From contig NZ_JACEHH010000061.1 in the NCBI RefSeq assembly GCF_014154935.1, forward strand, positions 1 through 54,091: 54,091 nucleotides of DNA, given 5' to 3'. Shown here in pieces: positions 35,023 to 44,041 of the stretch (positions are counted from its first letter, which is position 1; every line of letters starts with the position of its first letter). Origin of the DNA: Stieleria mannarensis (lineage in GTDB: Bacteria; Planctomycetota; Planctomycetia; Pirellulales; Pirellulaceae). Position numbers and translations under genes: made by a program. The notes below the pieces were generated by a model. That model saw only the letters and a list, made by a program, of their open reading frames with translations. It did no database searches and was not told the origin of the DNA.

Positions 35023-38000
35023 TCAAGCATTCTCTTGGAACCGTTCGTCTTCGATGCCGAGCTTGATCTTTGCTTCCATAAACATGCAGTAGAGAACGGG
35101 GACGACCAGCATCGTAATGATCTCGATCGTCATTCCACCGAAGCTCGGGATCGCCATGGGCACCATAATGTCGCTGCCCCGACCCGTGGAGGTGAGCACT
35201 GGGATCAATGCCAGGAGCGTCGTTGCCGTCGTCATCAAACAGGGACGCACTCGCCGCAGGCCCGCGGCCACGGTTGCTTCACGTGCGTGCTGGACATTCG
35301 TGATGCGTTCCTTGCGAAAACTCTGCTCCAGGTAAGACGCGATCACAACGCCATCGTCGCTTGCAATTCCAAACAGCGCTAGGAATCCCACCCATACGGC
35401 CACACTCAAGTTGATCGTATGCACTTGGAAAAGATCTCGCATGTTGGTGCCAAAGACACTGAAGTCCAGGAACCAATCGGTTCCGTAGAGCCACAACATG
35501 ATGAAGCCACCCGACCACGCGATGATGATTCCGCTGAAGACCAGCGAAGTCGTGAAAACCGATTTGAATTGGAAATACAAGATCAGGAAAATGATCCCCA
35601 GCGCCAGCGGAAGCACGACCATCAACGTTTTTTGCGATCGCAGCTGATTCTCGTAGTTGCCCGCGAAGGAATAGCTCACGCCGGCTGGCAAAACTAATTC
35701 ACCGCTGGCAATCTTTTCTTGCAGGTACGCCTGAGCGTCCTCGACGACGTCGACTTCCGCGTTTCCAGGCTTCATGTCAAACAGCACGTAGCCCAACAAG
35801 AACGTGTCCTCGCTCTTGATGACCTGAGGACCACGTACATATTCAATGCTCGCCAGTTGTTCGAGTGGAATTTGCTGGCCAGCCGGAGTTGGAACCAAGA
35901 TTCGCCGCAGCGAATCGGGGTCGTCTCGCAACTCACGGGCGTAGCGAACTCGGACTGGATACCGTTCCCGACCTTCCACCGTTGTCGTGATCCGCCTGCC
36001 TCCGATGGCGACTTCAATCACATCCTGGATGCTGCGGATGTGCAAGCCGTAACGCTTGATCGCATCCCGATCGATGTCGATTTCCAAATAGGGTTTGCCG
36101 ACAATCCGATCGGCGATAACAGCGGACGCCTGAACGCTGGGAACTTCCTTCAACAGGCCTTCGATTTGAAGTGCGACGCGTTCGATGGTTTCGAGATCGG
36201 GACCCTTGATCTTCATTCCCATCGGGGCCCGCATGCCGCTTTGCAGCATCACAATCCGCGCCGCAATCGGCTGCAGCTTCGGAGCAGAAGTGGTTCCCGG
36301 TATGTCCGCTGCTTTTGTGATTTCTTGCCAGATGTCGTCTGGCGAGTGGATTTCATCTCTCCATTGACGAAAGGGTTGGCCATGCGGGTCCTCAATCAAT
36401 TCCCCGTTTTCATCGCGGGCATATTCGCCCGCCGCGTCGTCGTAGCGAAACTTCAACCGGTTCCCGTTTCTGTCTGTCTTATACTCCGATTTGTAAGTGA
36501 TAAAGGTCTCGATCATCGAGATGGGAGCTGGGTCGAGAGGGCTGTCCGCTCGACCGATCTTTCCCACCACCGAGTCGACCTCTGGAATCGAGATCAGCAG
36601 ACGGTTTTGCAACTGCAGCACATCCATCGCTTCGCCAATCGATGCATGTGGCATCGTCGTGGGCATGTACAAGAATGAGCCTTCGTCGAGCGGCGGCATG
36701 AACTCCTTCCCCAATCCGGGAAATGTATTGCTTGCCGCCTTCCAAGGACCGGCTTCTCGAATCGTCGATTCCTCGACGCCAACCGATGAAGCAACCTTGG
36801 GCACAAAGGAAAAGACCTTATCAAAGCCAAGCCATACACATCCCCCGGTAAACACGATCAGTGCGGGAACGGAGAGGAAGAGCAGCTTGTGCCTGAGGCA
36901 CCAGCGCAGAATCGGTTCATAGAGATAACGCTGAAAGACCGTGAAAAAGCCGAGAAGGCAACCAATCAGGCATCCAACAAACAGCAGGTTTCGTACAAGA
37001 CCTTTTTGCGGACCAAGCGGCAGCCAGTGTTCCGTCAACAAAACACCAACGACGAGAACCGCGACCGCGCTGGCGAGGTACGGCCCGAACTTTTGATACG
37101 AAGGTGGAATCTTCGATTCCAATAATTTGTAGAGTCCGAGACCGACGACGATGACGCCAACCCACCATGCAACCAGAAACATGGCCAACACGCCTGCGAT
37201 GATCAATGCGAACAGTGCGTAGCGGCGGATCGCATCCGACCTGATTCGCCCTCCCATTAAGACGTGTGCCGCAGGAGGAATGATTGTCAGGGCGACGATA
37301 ACCGAAGCCATCAAAGCGAATGTTTTGGTAAACGCCAGCGGCCGGAACAACTTGCCTTCCGCCGCAATCATCGTGAACACCGGCAAAAAGCTGACCACGG
37401 TGGTCGAAACGGCTGTCAAAACCGCACTTGCGACCTCGTTGGAGGCCCGGAAGATAACGTGGGCGCGATCTTCACTCGGATTGGCCTCGTCCAGGTGCTT
37501 GAGGATGTTTTCGCAAAGGATGATCCCCATATCGACCATCGTGCCAATCGCAATGGCGATCCCGGACAGCGCGACAATGTTCGCATCCACGCCGAACACC
37601 TTCATCGCGATGAAGCACATCAACACGGCCAGCGGAAGTAGAGCGCTGATGAGAATCGAACTCCGAAGGTGCAGCACCATCACCAGAATGACGATGATCG
37701 TGACCAGGATTTCCTCCGATAACGCCGTATTTAGCGTCCCGAGGGTCTCGTAGATCACACCGGTTCGGTCGTAGAACGGCACGATGCGAACCTGGCTCGT
37801 CGTGACCCAGCGTGGCCAGCTCTCTTGCGGAATTCCGCGAAGATGCTGAACCCACGTGTCATAGTTGGTTGTAGTGGCGGTGAGGTGCGGCAAACCATTC
37901 GCGTCGGCGTATGAATCAACCTGTGCAGGCGTCGTCTTGGTGTAGTCGACGATGACTTTCGTCGGCAATCCGGGGGAAACTTCGACGATCTTTTCTTTGA

Positions 38001-39015
38001 CGTTCTTGATCGCTTCGAGCGGATTAAAACCGTACCGGACCACGGTCACTCCACCCACGGCCTCTGCACCGGCATTGTCAAGCGCGCCTCGACGGAGCGC
38101 CGGCCCAAGCCTGACCGTCCCGACGTCTTTGATGGTGATCGGAACATTGTCCGCGACCTTAACGACGGTTTTTTCGATGTCTTCAATTTGTTTGATGAAG
38201 CCCAGTCCACGAATCACGTACTCGGCTTTGTTTAACTCGATCGTTCGCGCGCCCACGTCAACGTTCGACATTCGAACCGCCTGGAAGACGTCGGCCAGCG
38301 ACACTTTGGCCGCTCGCATGGCATCCGGATCAACGTCGATCTGGTATTCCTGGACAAAGCCGCCAATGGAGGCGACTTCACTCACTCCTTCTGCAGAGGC
38401 AAGTGCGTAGCGAACATACCAGTCCTGAATCGTTCGCAATTCATTCAGGTCCCAGCCCCCGGTTGGATTGCCTTCGGGATCCTGGCCTTCGAGCGTGTAC
38501 CAGAGGATTTGCCCGAGCGCCGTAGCGTCAGGCCCAAGTGTTGGTTGAACACCTTCAGGTAGCGTACCGGCGGGGAGACTGTTCAGCTTCTCCAGCACAC
38601 GCGAGCGAGACCAATAGAACTCGGCTTTCTCATTAAAGATGATGTAGATGGTCGAGAAGCCAAACATCGAATAGCTTCGAATCGTTTTGACTTCTGGGAT
38701 GCCAAGTAGAGCGACCGTCATCGGATACCCGATCTGGTCTTCGACGTCTTGGGGGCTGCGTCCCATCCATTCAGTGAAAACGATCTGCTGATTTTCACCG
38801 ATGTCAGGAATCGCATCGACTGGTACAGGGTCCCGCGGCAGCGCGCCGATTTCCCAGTCGAACGGTGCAACCATCACACCCCAGCCTGCAATCGCGAGCA
38901 CCAACAACGAGACGACAAGTTTGTTGGAAATGCAGAACCAAATGATCCCGCCCAGAATGCCCCGGCGAGCAGATTCAAATTCCTCGGATTGCGGGTCGGA
39001 AGCGTTGGCAGTCAT
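35023..39015 (-). CDS. cusA: CusA/CzcA-family RND heavy-metal efflux pump, enlarged (second copy)
   Basis: About 1330 residues, some 150 longer than the first copy. Typical motifs are VPVDAIPDIGENQQIVFTEW and SGIAIAIGTMVDMGIILCEN. Methionines in FLYMPTTMPHAS, SMIETFITY and IVMLQSGMRAPMGMK fall in the Met-triad regions of Cu/Ag pumps. The extra length comes mainly from two periplasmic insertions: one before VPFYDRTGVIYETL (about 355-415) and a Lys/Asp/Glu-rich one after SMIETFITYKSEY (about 860-900). I chose the ATG at 39015 over a TTG one codon upstream. It is the third gene of the operon led by the second anti-sigma gene. Confidence 0.94.
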   Translation of the reverse strand: MTANASDPQSEEFESARRGILGGIIWFCISNKLVVSLLVLAIAGWGVMVAPFDWEIGALPRDPVPVDAIPDIGENQQIVFTEWMGRSPQDVEDQIGYPMTVALLGIPEVKTIRSYSMFGFSTIYIIFNEKAEFYWSRSRVLEKLNSLPAGTLPEGVQPTLGPDATALGQILWYTLEGQDPEGNPTGGWDLNELRTIQDWYVRYALASAEGVSEVASIGGFVQEYQIDVDPDAMRAAKVSLADVFQAVRMSNVDVGARTIELNKAEYVIRGLGFIKQIEDIEKTVVKVADNVPITIKDVGTVRLGPALRRGALDNAGAEAVGGVTVVRYGFNPLEAIKNVKEKIVEVSPGLPTKVIVDYTKTTPAQVDSYADANGLPHLTATTTNYDTWVQHLRGIPQESWPRWVTTSQVRIVPFYDRTGVIYETLGTLNTALSEEILVTIIVILVMVLHLRSSILISALLPLAVLMCFIAMKVFGVDANIVALSGIAIAIGTMVDMGIILCENILKHLDEANPSEDRAHVIFRASNEVASAVLTAVSTTVVSFLPVFTMIAAEGKLFRPLAFTKTFALMASVIVALTIIPPAAHVLMGGRIRSDAIRRYALFALIIAGVLAMFLVAWWVGVIVVGLGLYKLLESKIPPSYQKFGPYLASAVAVLVVGVLLTEHWLPLGPQKGLVRNLLFVGCLIGCLLGFFTVFQRYLYEPILRWCLRHKLLFLSVPALIVFTGGCVWLGFDKVFSFVPKVASSVGVEESTIREAGPWKAASNTFPGLGKEFMPPLDEGSFLYMPTTMPHASIGEAMDVLQLQNRLLISIPEVDSVVGKIGRADSPLDPAPISMIETFITYKSEYKTDRNGNRLKFRYDDAAGEYARDENGELIEDPHGQPFRQWRDEIHSPDDIWQEITKAADIPGTTSAPKLQPIAARIVMLQSGMRAPMGMKIKGPDLETIERVALQIEGLLKEVPSVQASAVIADRIVGKPYLEIDIDRDAIKRYGLHIRSIQDVIEVAIGGRRITTTVEGRERYPVRVRYARELRDDPDSLRRILVPTPAGQQIPLEQLASIEYVRGPQVIKSEDTFLLGYVLFDMKPGNAEVDVVEDAQAYLQEKIASGELVLPAGVSYSFAGNYENQLRSQKTLMVVLPLALGIIFLILYFQFKSVFTTSLVFSGIIIAWSGGFIMLWLYGTDWFLDFSVFGTNMRDLFQVHTINLSVAVWVGFLALFGIASDDGVVIASYLEQSFRKERITNVQHAREATVAAGLRRVRPCLMTTATTLLALIPVLTSTGRGSDIMVPMAIPSFGGMTIEIITMLVVPVLYCMFMEAKIKLGIEDERFQENA

Positions 39016-39082
39016 CAATGCTTGCTAAATCGTGTTGTTTCGAAAGTCTAGCGGTGTTGCAACTCGAGCTTGCAGCGAACAA

Positions 39083-41482
39083 TCAATGGTTGTGGCCGGC
39101 ATGTTGGGGAGCGGCCGCGGCCTGAGCATCACTCAACGGCTGCACCTGATCGGCACATTTCAGCATCGTCGCGCCGTAGTATGGATTTCTCACTTGTTTG
39201 TCTGCTTGCAGCCACGTGGCTCCTCTTCCTTCAAAGGCCATTGGGCAATGCAGCTGATACAACGGTTCGCTGCTGGTGAAACCGAAGGTGTGATGGAGCG
39301 AGAGGATTTCATCGGACAACAACGCGAACGCTGATCGCTGCTCTGCCAGATCCTTCGCGGCAGCAAGTTGCGTGATGATCTTTGCCAAACTGTCGATTTC
39401 CATTCCCCATCGGTTCGCTGCCGCATCTGTAAGCAATCCCCCGTCCACCGAACTCGCAGCCTGCTGCAACCCGCCAATGGATTGGGCAACGGCTTGGGGG
39501 TTGTCAGCCGCCAATCCGCTTCCAATCGCAAGGTAGAACGGGATGATCCGGCCGAGTTGTTCACGGAAGGCGACTGGCACCTCCAGGCTCTCGTGGGCCA
39601 TCTTGTGGTCGCCGTGTGTAAGACCAAATGTTTTCTGCAATCGCTCAACGTGCTGTTTGGTGAGCAGATAGACTCGATCTGCAGCCTGCATCGATTTAAC
39701 GTCGCGCCCCTCGACGGCATCGTTTCGGAGCAACATCGTCAGTTCATCCAGTTGAGACCGCATGTCGCCGGTCAGTTGGCTCGCGCCGAGCGAAGCGACT
39801 TGTTGGCCCAGAGCGTCAAAAGCGTTGCGGATTGCGTCAAGTTCCGCCGACTGAATCGCCTCGCCAATCCCGTCGACGATTCTTGCGGTCTCGTGAAGCT
39901 GGGATTGCAGTGGCTCTGGAATCGACATGCCGGCATGCTGGGAACTAGGCATCGGCTGGCCGTCGGCCTTTGGCGTTGACTCTCCACCATGATGATGCCC
40001 TCCACCGCCTCCTCCACCTTCAGGAGTCATCATGGACGGCTTCGCTGCGATCTGCAGTGCGCTATCCAGTTTGAAGTTCCCGTTGACCACGACGAGTTCA
40101 CCTTCTTTGACGCCCGACCTGACCAGGTAATAGTCTCCGGCCCGCGGCCCGAGCACCACTTCACGACCTTCGTAGGTCGGCTCCGGTGCGTCGGGAATCT
40201 GTACATAGACAATGGCCCGCGTTCCCGTTAGCAAAGCAGCGGACACCGGAATGACGAGCGGTTTGGCTACGTCTGTTGGCTCAGCCGTGACGAAGCCCAG
40301 CGATTCGGCTCGAACCAACGGCATCCCGCAAATGTCACAAGTTCCTGGTTCGTCCTTCACAATCTCCGGGTGCATCGGACTGATCCATTTCCCAGCCAGC
40401 GATGCATCGAGAACTCGCCCGCCCGAAGCAATTTGTGAACGCACGACCGCCCGAACGAACATTTCGGGTTTCAGTCGTCCATCTTCATTGGAAACATTGA
40501 CTCGAACTTTGACGGTTCGAGTCGCTTCGTTCAGCACGGGATCGATAAAAGCAATACGGCCGTGAAAAACCTCACCGGGATAGGCTTCCGTCGTGAATTC
40601 AACATCCTGGCCATAACGAAGCCACTGAAGATCTGATTCATACGCGTCCAGCTGGACCCACAAGTGGCTTAAGTCGGCGACCGTATAGATGCGGTCACCG
40701 GTGGCCACTCGATCTCCTTCCTGCTTCAGTTTTTTGACAACGATACCACCGGCCGGAGAATAGATCGTTAGGTGGGTGCTCGGTGTTCCCCGCTGCTCAA
40801 TCTCTTTGATCTGATCTTCGGTGATCCCCAGTAAACGCAGTTTCTCACGCGCCGATTCGGCAAGATCGATGGGCTCGACAAAGCGGCTCGTCGGTCGCTC
40901 GGCCTTCGACTCGATTGCAGAAATCAGTTCTTCCTGCGCCGTGTAGAGTTCCTCGCTGTAGATGTAGGCCATGTGGTCGCCCTTTTTGACTTCGACACCC
41001 TCAAAGTCAACAAAGAGTCGGTCCAGTCGTCCGGAGACCCAGGCCGTGATGTGCGCCAACCGAGTCTGGTCGTACTCAATTTTTCCGACCATTCGCACGT
41101 TCGCCGTTACGTATCGACGCGCGACCGGGACTGTTTCAACTTTCATCAGATCCTTGACGTCACTGCTAATCGAAATGGTCCGTACGCCGCCAACAGATTT
41201 CTTAACCGGCACGAGGTCCATTCCACATATCGGGCATTTCCCTGGGCCATCACGGCGTATTTGGGGATGCATGCTGCACGTCCAAATCTCCGCTTTGGCA
41301 TTTGCCGCGCCCGCTTCATTTGCTGCTGGTTGTCCAGCACTCTGGCTTGCGTCGCCACGATGCCACCACGAGGCAACCGCTACCCCGAGCAGTAGGAAGC
41401 AAATCGCTTGAATCGCGAATAGTTTTAGTGCGTGCGTTTGCAAGAACTGGAGGATCCGAGCTTTGCCCATCTTCTCACCCAT
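39083..41482 (-). CDS. cusB: CusB-family RND periplasmic adaptor (second copy)
   Basis: About 799 residues from ATG 41482 (an ATG four codons downstream is equally possible). One anchor helix (LFAIQAICFLLLGVAVASWW) is followed by a heavy-metal motif (WTCSMHPQIRRDG, CPICGMDLVPV), barrel-sandwich segments (LTIYSPAGGIVVKKLKQEGD) and a second metal motif (WISPMHPEIV, CDICGMPLV). A His-rich Gly linker (GGGGGGGHHHGG) and a long helical tail end in a DUF3347-like LHCPMAFEG and NPYYGATMLKC. The start overlaps the anti-sigma stop by 8 bp, so translation of sensor and exporter is coupled. Confidence 0.92.
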   Translation of the reverse strand: MGEKMGKARILQFLQTHALKLFAIQAICFLLLGVAVASWWHRGDASQSAGQPAANEAGAANAKAEIWTCSMHPQIRRDGPGKCPICGMDLVPVKKSVGGVRTISISSDVKDLMKVETVPVARRYVTANVRMVGKIEYDQTRLAHITAWVSGRLDRLFVDFEGVEVKKGDHMAYIYSEELYTAQEELISAIESKAERPTSRFVEPIDLAESAREKLRLLGITEDQIKEIEQRGTPSTHLTIYSPAGGIVVKKLKQEGDRVATGDRIYTVADLSHLWVQLDAYESDLQWLRYGQDVEFTTEAYPGEVFHGRIAFIDPVLNEATRTVKVRVNVSNEDGRLKPEMFVRAVVRSQIASGGRVLDASLAGKWISPMHPEIVKDEPGTCDICGMPLVRAESLGFVTAEPTDVAKPLVIPVSAALLTGTRAIVYVQIPDAPEPTYEGREVVLGPRAGDYYLVRSGVKEGELVVVNGNFKLDSALQIAAKPSMMTPEGGGGGGGHHHGGESTPKADGQPMPSSQHAGMSIPEPLQSQLHETARIVDGIGEAIQSAELDAIRNAFDALGQQVASLGASQLTGDMRSQLDELTMLLRNDAVEGRDVKSMQAADRVYLLTKQHVERLQKTFGLTHGDHKMAHESLEVPVAFREQLGRIIPFYLAIGSGLAADNPQAVAQSIGGLQQAASSVDGGLLTDAAANRWGMEIDSLAKIITQLAAAKDLAEQRSAFALLSDEILSLHHTFGFTSSEPLYQLHCPMAFEGRGATWLQADKQVRNPYYGATMLKCADQVQPLSDAQAAAAPQHAGHNH

Positions 41483-42368
41483 TTGTTTTTGTGTCTTCCA
41501 TCCAGGAAACAAACTTCGCAATCTCGTCTTCGTCGCGAACACCGACGGCTGTGATGCTTCGAGTTCCCTGCTTCCATGTGGCAGCAATGCTCTCGTCCAG
41601 CTCGACCAGGCAGCATTCTTTGTCACCACATGTAGCGAATTTCGAAGGACGATCACCAAACCAAGTGACCTCCTCGTCATCATGTTCGAAAAGTACCAGG
41701 GTCGATCCATCGGCTCGCCTGCAAACCGCTTTTACGCAAGTGCAACAAGGCATTCGAAGCACACTTGTCGAGGCCAGCGAGTATCCCTCCGGAACTCCTT
41801 GCGAAACAATCGGACGATAACCAACCAGCTCAACTGCCCGCCGCTCGTCTACTCGCTCGCCTTTGTACTTGCTAAATAACAGTTGCTCGGCCTCGGTTGG
41901 ATTCTCAGGCAACTTTTGAAGATACTCGTCCATGACACGAACGAACTCAGCCATGTGCTCGGCTGAAATGTCGTCGTGATGTTCCATCGCAATCTGGTTG
42001 CCACCAACATGCTTGCCTCCAGCGAACCAGATACCGGCACCCACCATCAGCAGCACCGATGCGGCCAAAGCGATCGTGCCGACGGCAAATCGAGAATCGT
42101 TCATCCATGACTTGGCTGCTTCTGACGGAACTACCTTTGGCTCCGACGGGATCATCTCCCGCTCAATTCGGTCCCAAATCACCGGAGGCGGCTCGGTGTC
42201 GGCGGTTGCCCGCATCCAATCGGAAATTTGCCCGAACGACTGCACTTCGGCCTGGCACTCGGCACATGACGCAACATGGCTGGACACCCGATTGGCGGCC
42301 TCTACGGGTAGTTCGCCGTCAAAATAGGCTGAAAGCAGTGGTCGAATGGAGTCGCAGGAATCACTCAT
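41475..42368 (-). CDS. second membrane anti-sigma factor with outer MPCCxC metal-sensor-like domain
   Basis: 297 residues. ZAS-type N-terminus (SSHVASCAECQAE, H31, C35, C38), membrane helix at about 96-117 (VGTIALAASVLLMVGAGIWF), His-containing linker, then an outer domain starting LVGYRPIVSQGVPEGYSL. It contains RMPCCTCVKAVC (C208, C209, C211, C216) and ATCGDKECC (C247, C252, C253). It aligns along its length with the protein at 31602 but has two more cysteines in the outer domain. It is the first gene of the second cusBA operon, directly coupled to cusB. AGGGAAC precedes the ATG at 42368. Regulon promoter site 12 lies 34 bp upstream, which suggests feedback control. Confidence 0.85.
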   Translation of the reverse strand: MSDSCDSIRPLLSAYFDGELPVEAANRVSSHVASCAECQAEVQSFGQISDWMRATADTEPPPVIWDRIEREMIPSEPKVVPSEAAKSWMNDSRFAVGTIALAASVLLMVGAGIWFAGGKHVGGNQIAMEHHDDISAEHMAEFVRVMDEYLQKLPENPTEAEQLLFSKYKGERVDERRAVELVGYRPIVSQGVPEGYSLASTSVLRMPCCTCVKAVCRRADGSTLVLFEHDDEEVTWFGDRPSKFATCGDKECCLVELDESIAATWKQGTRSITAVGVRDEDEIAKFVSWMEDTKTNG

Positions 42369-42401
42369 AATGCCGTTCCCTAGGGGATCTCAGTGCATGC
42401 C

Positions 42402-42431
42402 TTTGGATGCACGAATCAGCCATTTCTTCAT
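42402..42431 (-). promoter_or_regulatory. ECF-type regulon promoter (site 12) for anti-sigma/cusBA operon
   Basis: On the minus strand: ATGAAGAAA, 12 bp, GCATCCAAA. The -10 element ends 34 bp before the ATG at 42368. Confidence 0.76.
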
Positions 42432-42467
42432 GCGAATGCCCAAATTCCACTTTTTTGGGCGTCCAGA

Positions 42468-42497
42468 GTGAAGAATCTGGATTCTCGGGCATCCAAA
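42468..42497 (+). promoter_or_regulatory. ECF-type regulon promoter (site 13) for two metal-domain proteins
   Basis: GTGAAGAAT, 12 bp, GCATCCAAA. The -10 element ends 63 bp before the ATG at 42560. It is divergent from site 12, with 36 bp between the two -35 elements. Confidence 0.76.
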
Positions 42498-42559
42498 ATG
42501 CGAGTCCGGCCCCGCTAGGCTGGCCCCACAACACACGATTTTCCGTGAAAGAGAACATT

Positions 42560-42991
42560 ATGCAACGAACGTTCGTCGCCCTGTTTGGGCTCGCATTCCT
42601 TTTGTTCGCAGTCACACTCGGCTGCAATTCCGCCACGACGGAACAATCCTCGAGCCCCTCGCCGGCGGAATCAGACCAAGCCGACACGCCTGCTGAAACC
42701 GCCCACGATCATGACCATGGAGATCACGCGGATCACGACCACGCGATGACCGAGGGGGGTGAATCGAACATGGCTGAAATGATGAAGGGCCTGAAAGAGC
42801 TTTCGCCGGAGGATTACGAATCGGCGATGAAACAGCACATGTGCCCCGTCAGCGGAGAAATGCTCGGATCGATGGGTGCCCCCATCAAGGTTGACGTTGA
42901 CGGCAAGAGTGTCTGGATTTGCTGCGACGGCTGTCGAGACAAGCTGTTGGCCAATCCCGACGAGTACCTCGCGAAACTCAATCGATCATAA
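42560..42991 (+). CDS. lipoprotein with one CPVSG-GSMG-CCDGC metal-binding domain
   Basis: About 143 residues from ATG 42560; a longer frame would start upstream of the promoter. The lipobox is FAVTLGCNS. The mature part has a Ser/Glu linker, a His/Asp-rich stretch (HDHDHGDHADHDHA) and one TRASH/YHS-like domain (MCPVSGEMLGSMGAPIKV, WICCDGCRDKLLANPDEYL) at the C-terminus. It is probably an outer- or inner-membrane-anchored periplasmic metal-binding protein. It is the first of two genes behind regulon promoter 13; the next starts 39 bp downstream. Confidence 0.83.
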   Translation: MQRTFVALFGLAFLLFAVTLGCNSATTEQSSSPSPAESDQADTPAETAHDHDHGDHADHDHAMTEGGESNMAEMMKGLKELSPEDYESAMKQHMCPVSGEMLGSMGAPIKVDVDGKSVWICCDGCRDKLLANPDEYLAKLNRS

Positions 42992-43030
42992 ATCCATCTC
43001 TAAGCTCGCTACCAGAGGATTCAATTCATC

Positions 43031-43936
43031 ATGCGCTTTCTTCGAAGTTTCCTGTCCGCCATTTTTGTTTTTGGCTTCACCTCTTTTGCGTTTTCACAAC
43101 AATCCGGTTCTACCCATTCGCATTCCGCGGAAGGTCATCATCACGAGCACGGACATGCCGCAGCGGCTGGGCCGAATGGTGGGACGATTCATAAGGTGGG
43201 TGATTACAACGTTGAAACAGTGATTCGCGAGAAAGGAATCATGTTCACCGTCTTGAGTACGGATGCAAAACAGCTCGATGTTTCCAAGGCGTCTGGCAAG
43301 CTATCTTTGCGAGTCGGCGATAACGCGAAGGAGTACGCCTATGATTTGAAGCCACTCAAGAATGGCGCCATTGGAGTGGGAGTCAATCTATCCAAAGTCG
43401 TCTCGCACGATTTGCATCTGAACGTCCAACTCCAGGGAATTACGTCGTCAGCAATCGAATTCCACGCAATGGGGCGCGTTGGCGAGGACGGATTGTCGGA
43501 TGCACTGCTGATCAGTCTCCAGGGAACTTGTCCTGTGAGCGGGCAGTCACTGGGATCGATGGGGAAGCCGCCCAAGGTTCAACTGGGTGACAAGGCACTG
43601 TTCGTCTGCTGTGCCGGATGTGTCGACAAACTGAAGAAGTCGTCGGACGAGTACCTCACCAAGTACTACACCGCGAAAGGAAAAGAGGTACGTCCCGGTG
43701 TCTTCGAATCAACGCTGGCAGATGCTGATGCAATCGCCGCGCAGAAAGTGTGTCCGGTGATGGATGAGCCGCTCGGTGGAATGGGAGTTCCCGGCAAGGT
43801 GAACGTCAAGGGCAAAGCCGTCTTCATCTGTTGCGCCGGATGTGCCAAGAAGCTCGCGGCAGAACCTGACAAGTACCTGGCGGCTCTCAAGGAGAAAGGT
43901 GTCACGCCTCCAGCTTTCGAGTCAGAGTTTGATTGA
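43031..43936 (+). CDS. secreted protein with beta domain and two CPV-GSMG-CCxGC metal-binding domains
   Basis: 301 residues with a signal peptide (LSAIFVFGFTSFAFSQ). A His-rich N-terminus (HSHSAEGHHHEHGH) is followed by the same beta domain as in the 1810-3204 protein (GPNGGTIHKVGDYNVETV to about 150). Two metal domains then follow (CPVSGQSLGSMGKPPKV with FVCCAGCVDKL; CPVMDEPLGGMGVPGKV with FICCAGCAKKL). It is a half-length paralogue of the four-repeat protein. AGAGGA lies 11 bases upstream of the ATG. Confidence 0.84.
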   Translation: MRFLRSFLSAIFVFGFTSFAFSQQSGSTHSHSAEGHHHEHGHAAAAGPNGGTIHKVGDYNVETVIREKGIMFTVLSTDAKQLDVSKASGKLSLRVGDNAKEYAYDLKPLKNGAIGVGVNLSKVVSHDLHLNVQLQGITSSAIEFHAMGRVGEDGLSDALLISLQGTCPVSGQSLGSMGKPPKVQLGDKALFVCCAGCVDKLKKSSDEYLTKYYTAKGKEVRPGVFESTLADADAIAAQKVCPVMDEPLGGMGVPGKVNVKGKAVFICCAGCAKKLAAEPDKYLAALKEKGVTPPAFESEFD

Positions 43937-44041
43937 GTCCAAGCTGCCAAATTCCTCCGTAGAGGTTCCAATTCGCTAAACTGAGCACTATGCGGACCAG
44001 GGCGTCCGGCGCTCAACGCACTATTTGGGCGAAACTCCTCA

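Noticed and set aside
35719..36678. Long open frame opposite the second cusA
   Set aside because: It is the antisense of a firmly identified RND pump gene; the product has no domain and atypical composition.
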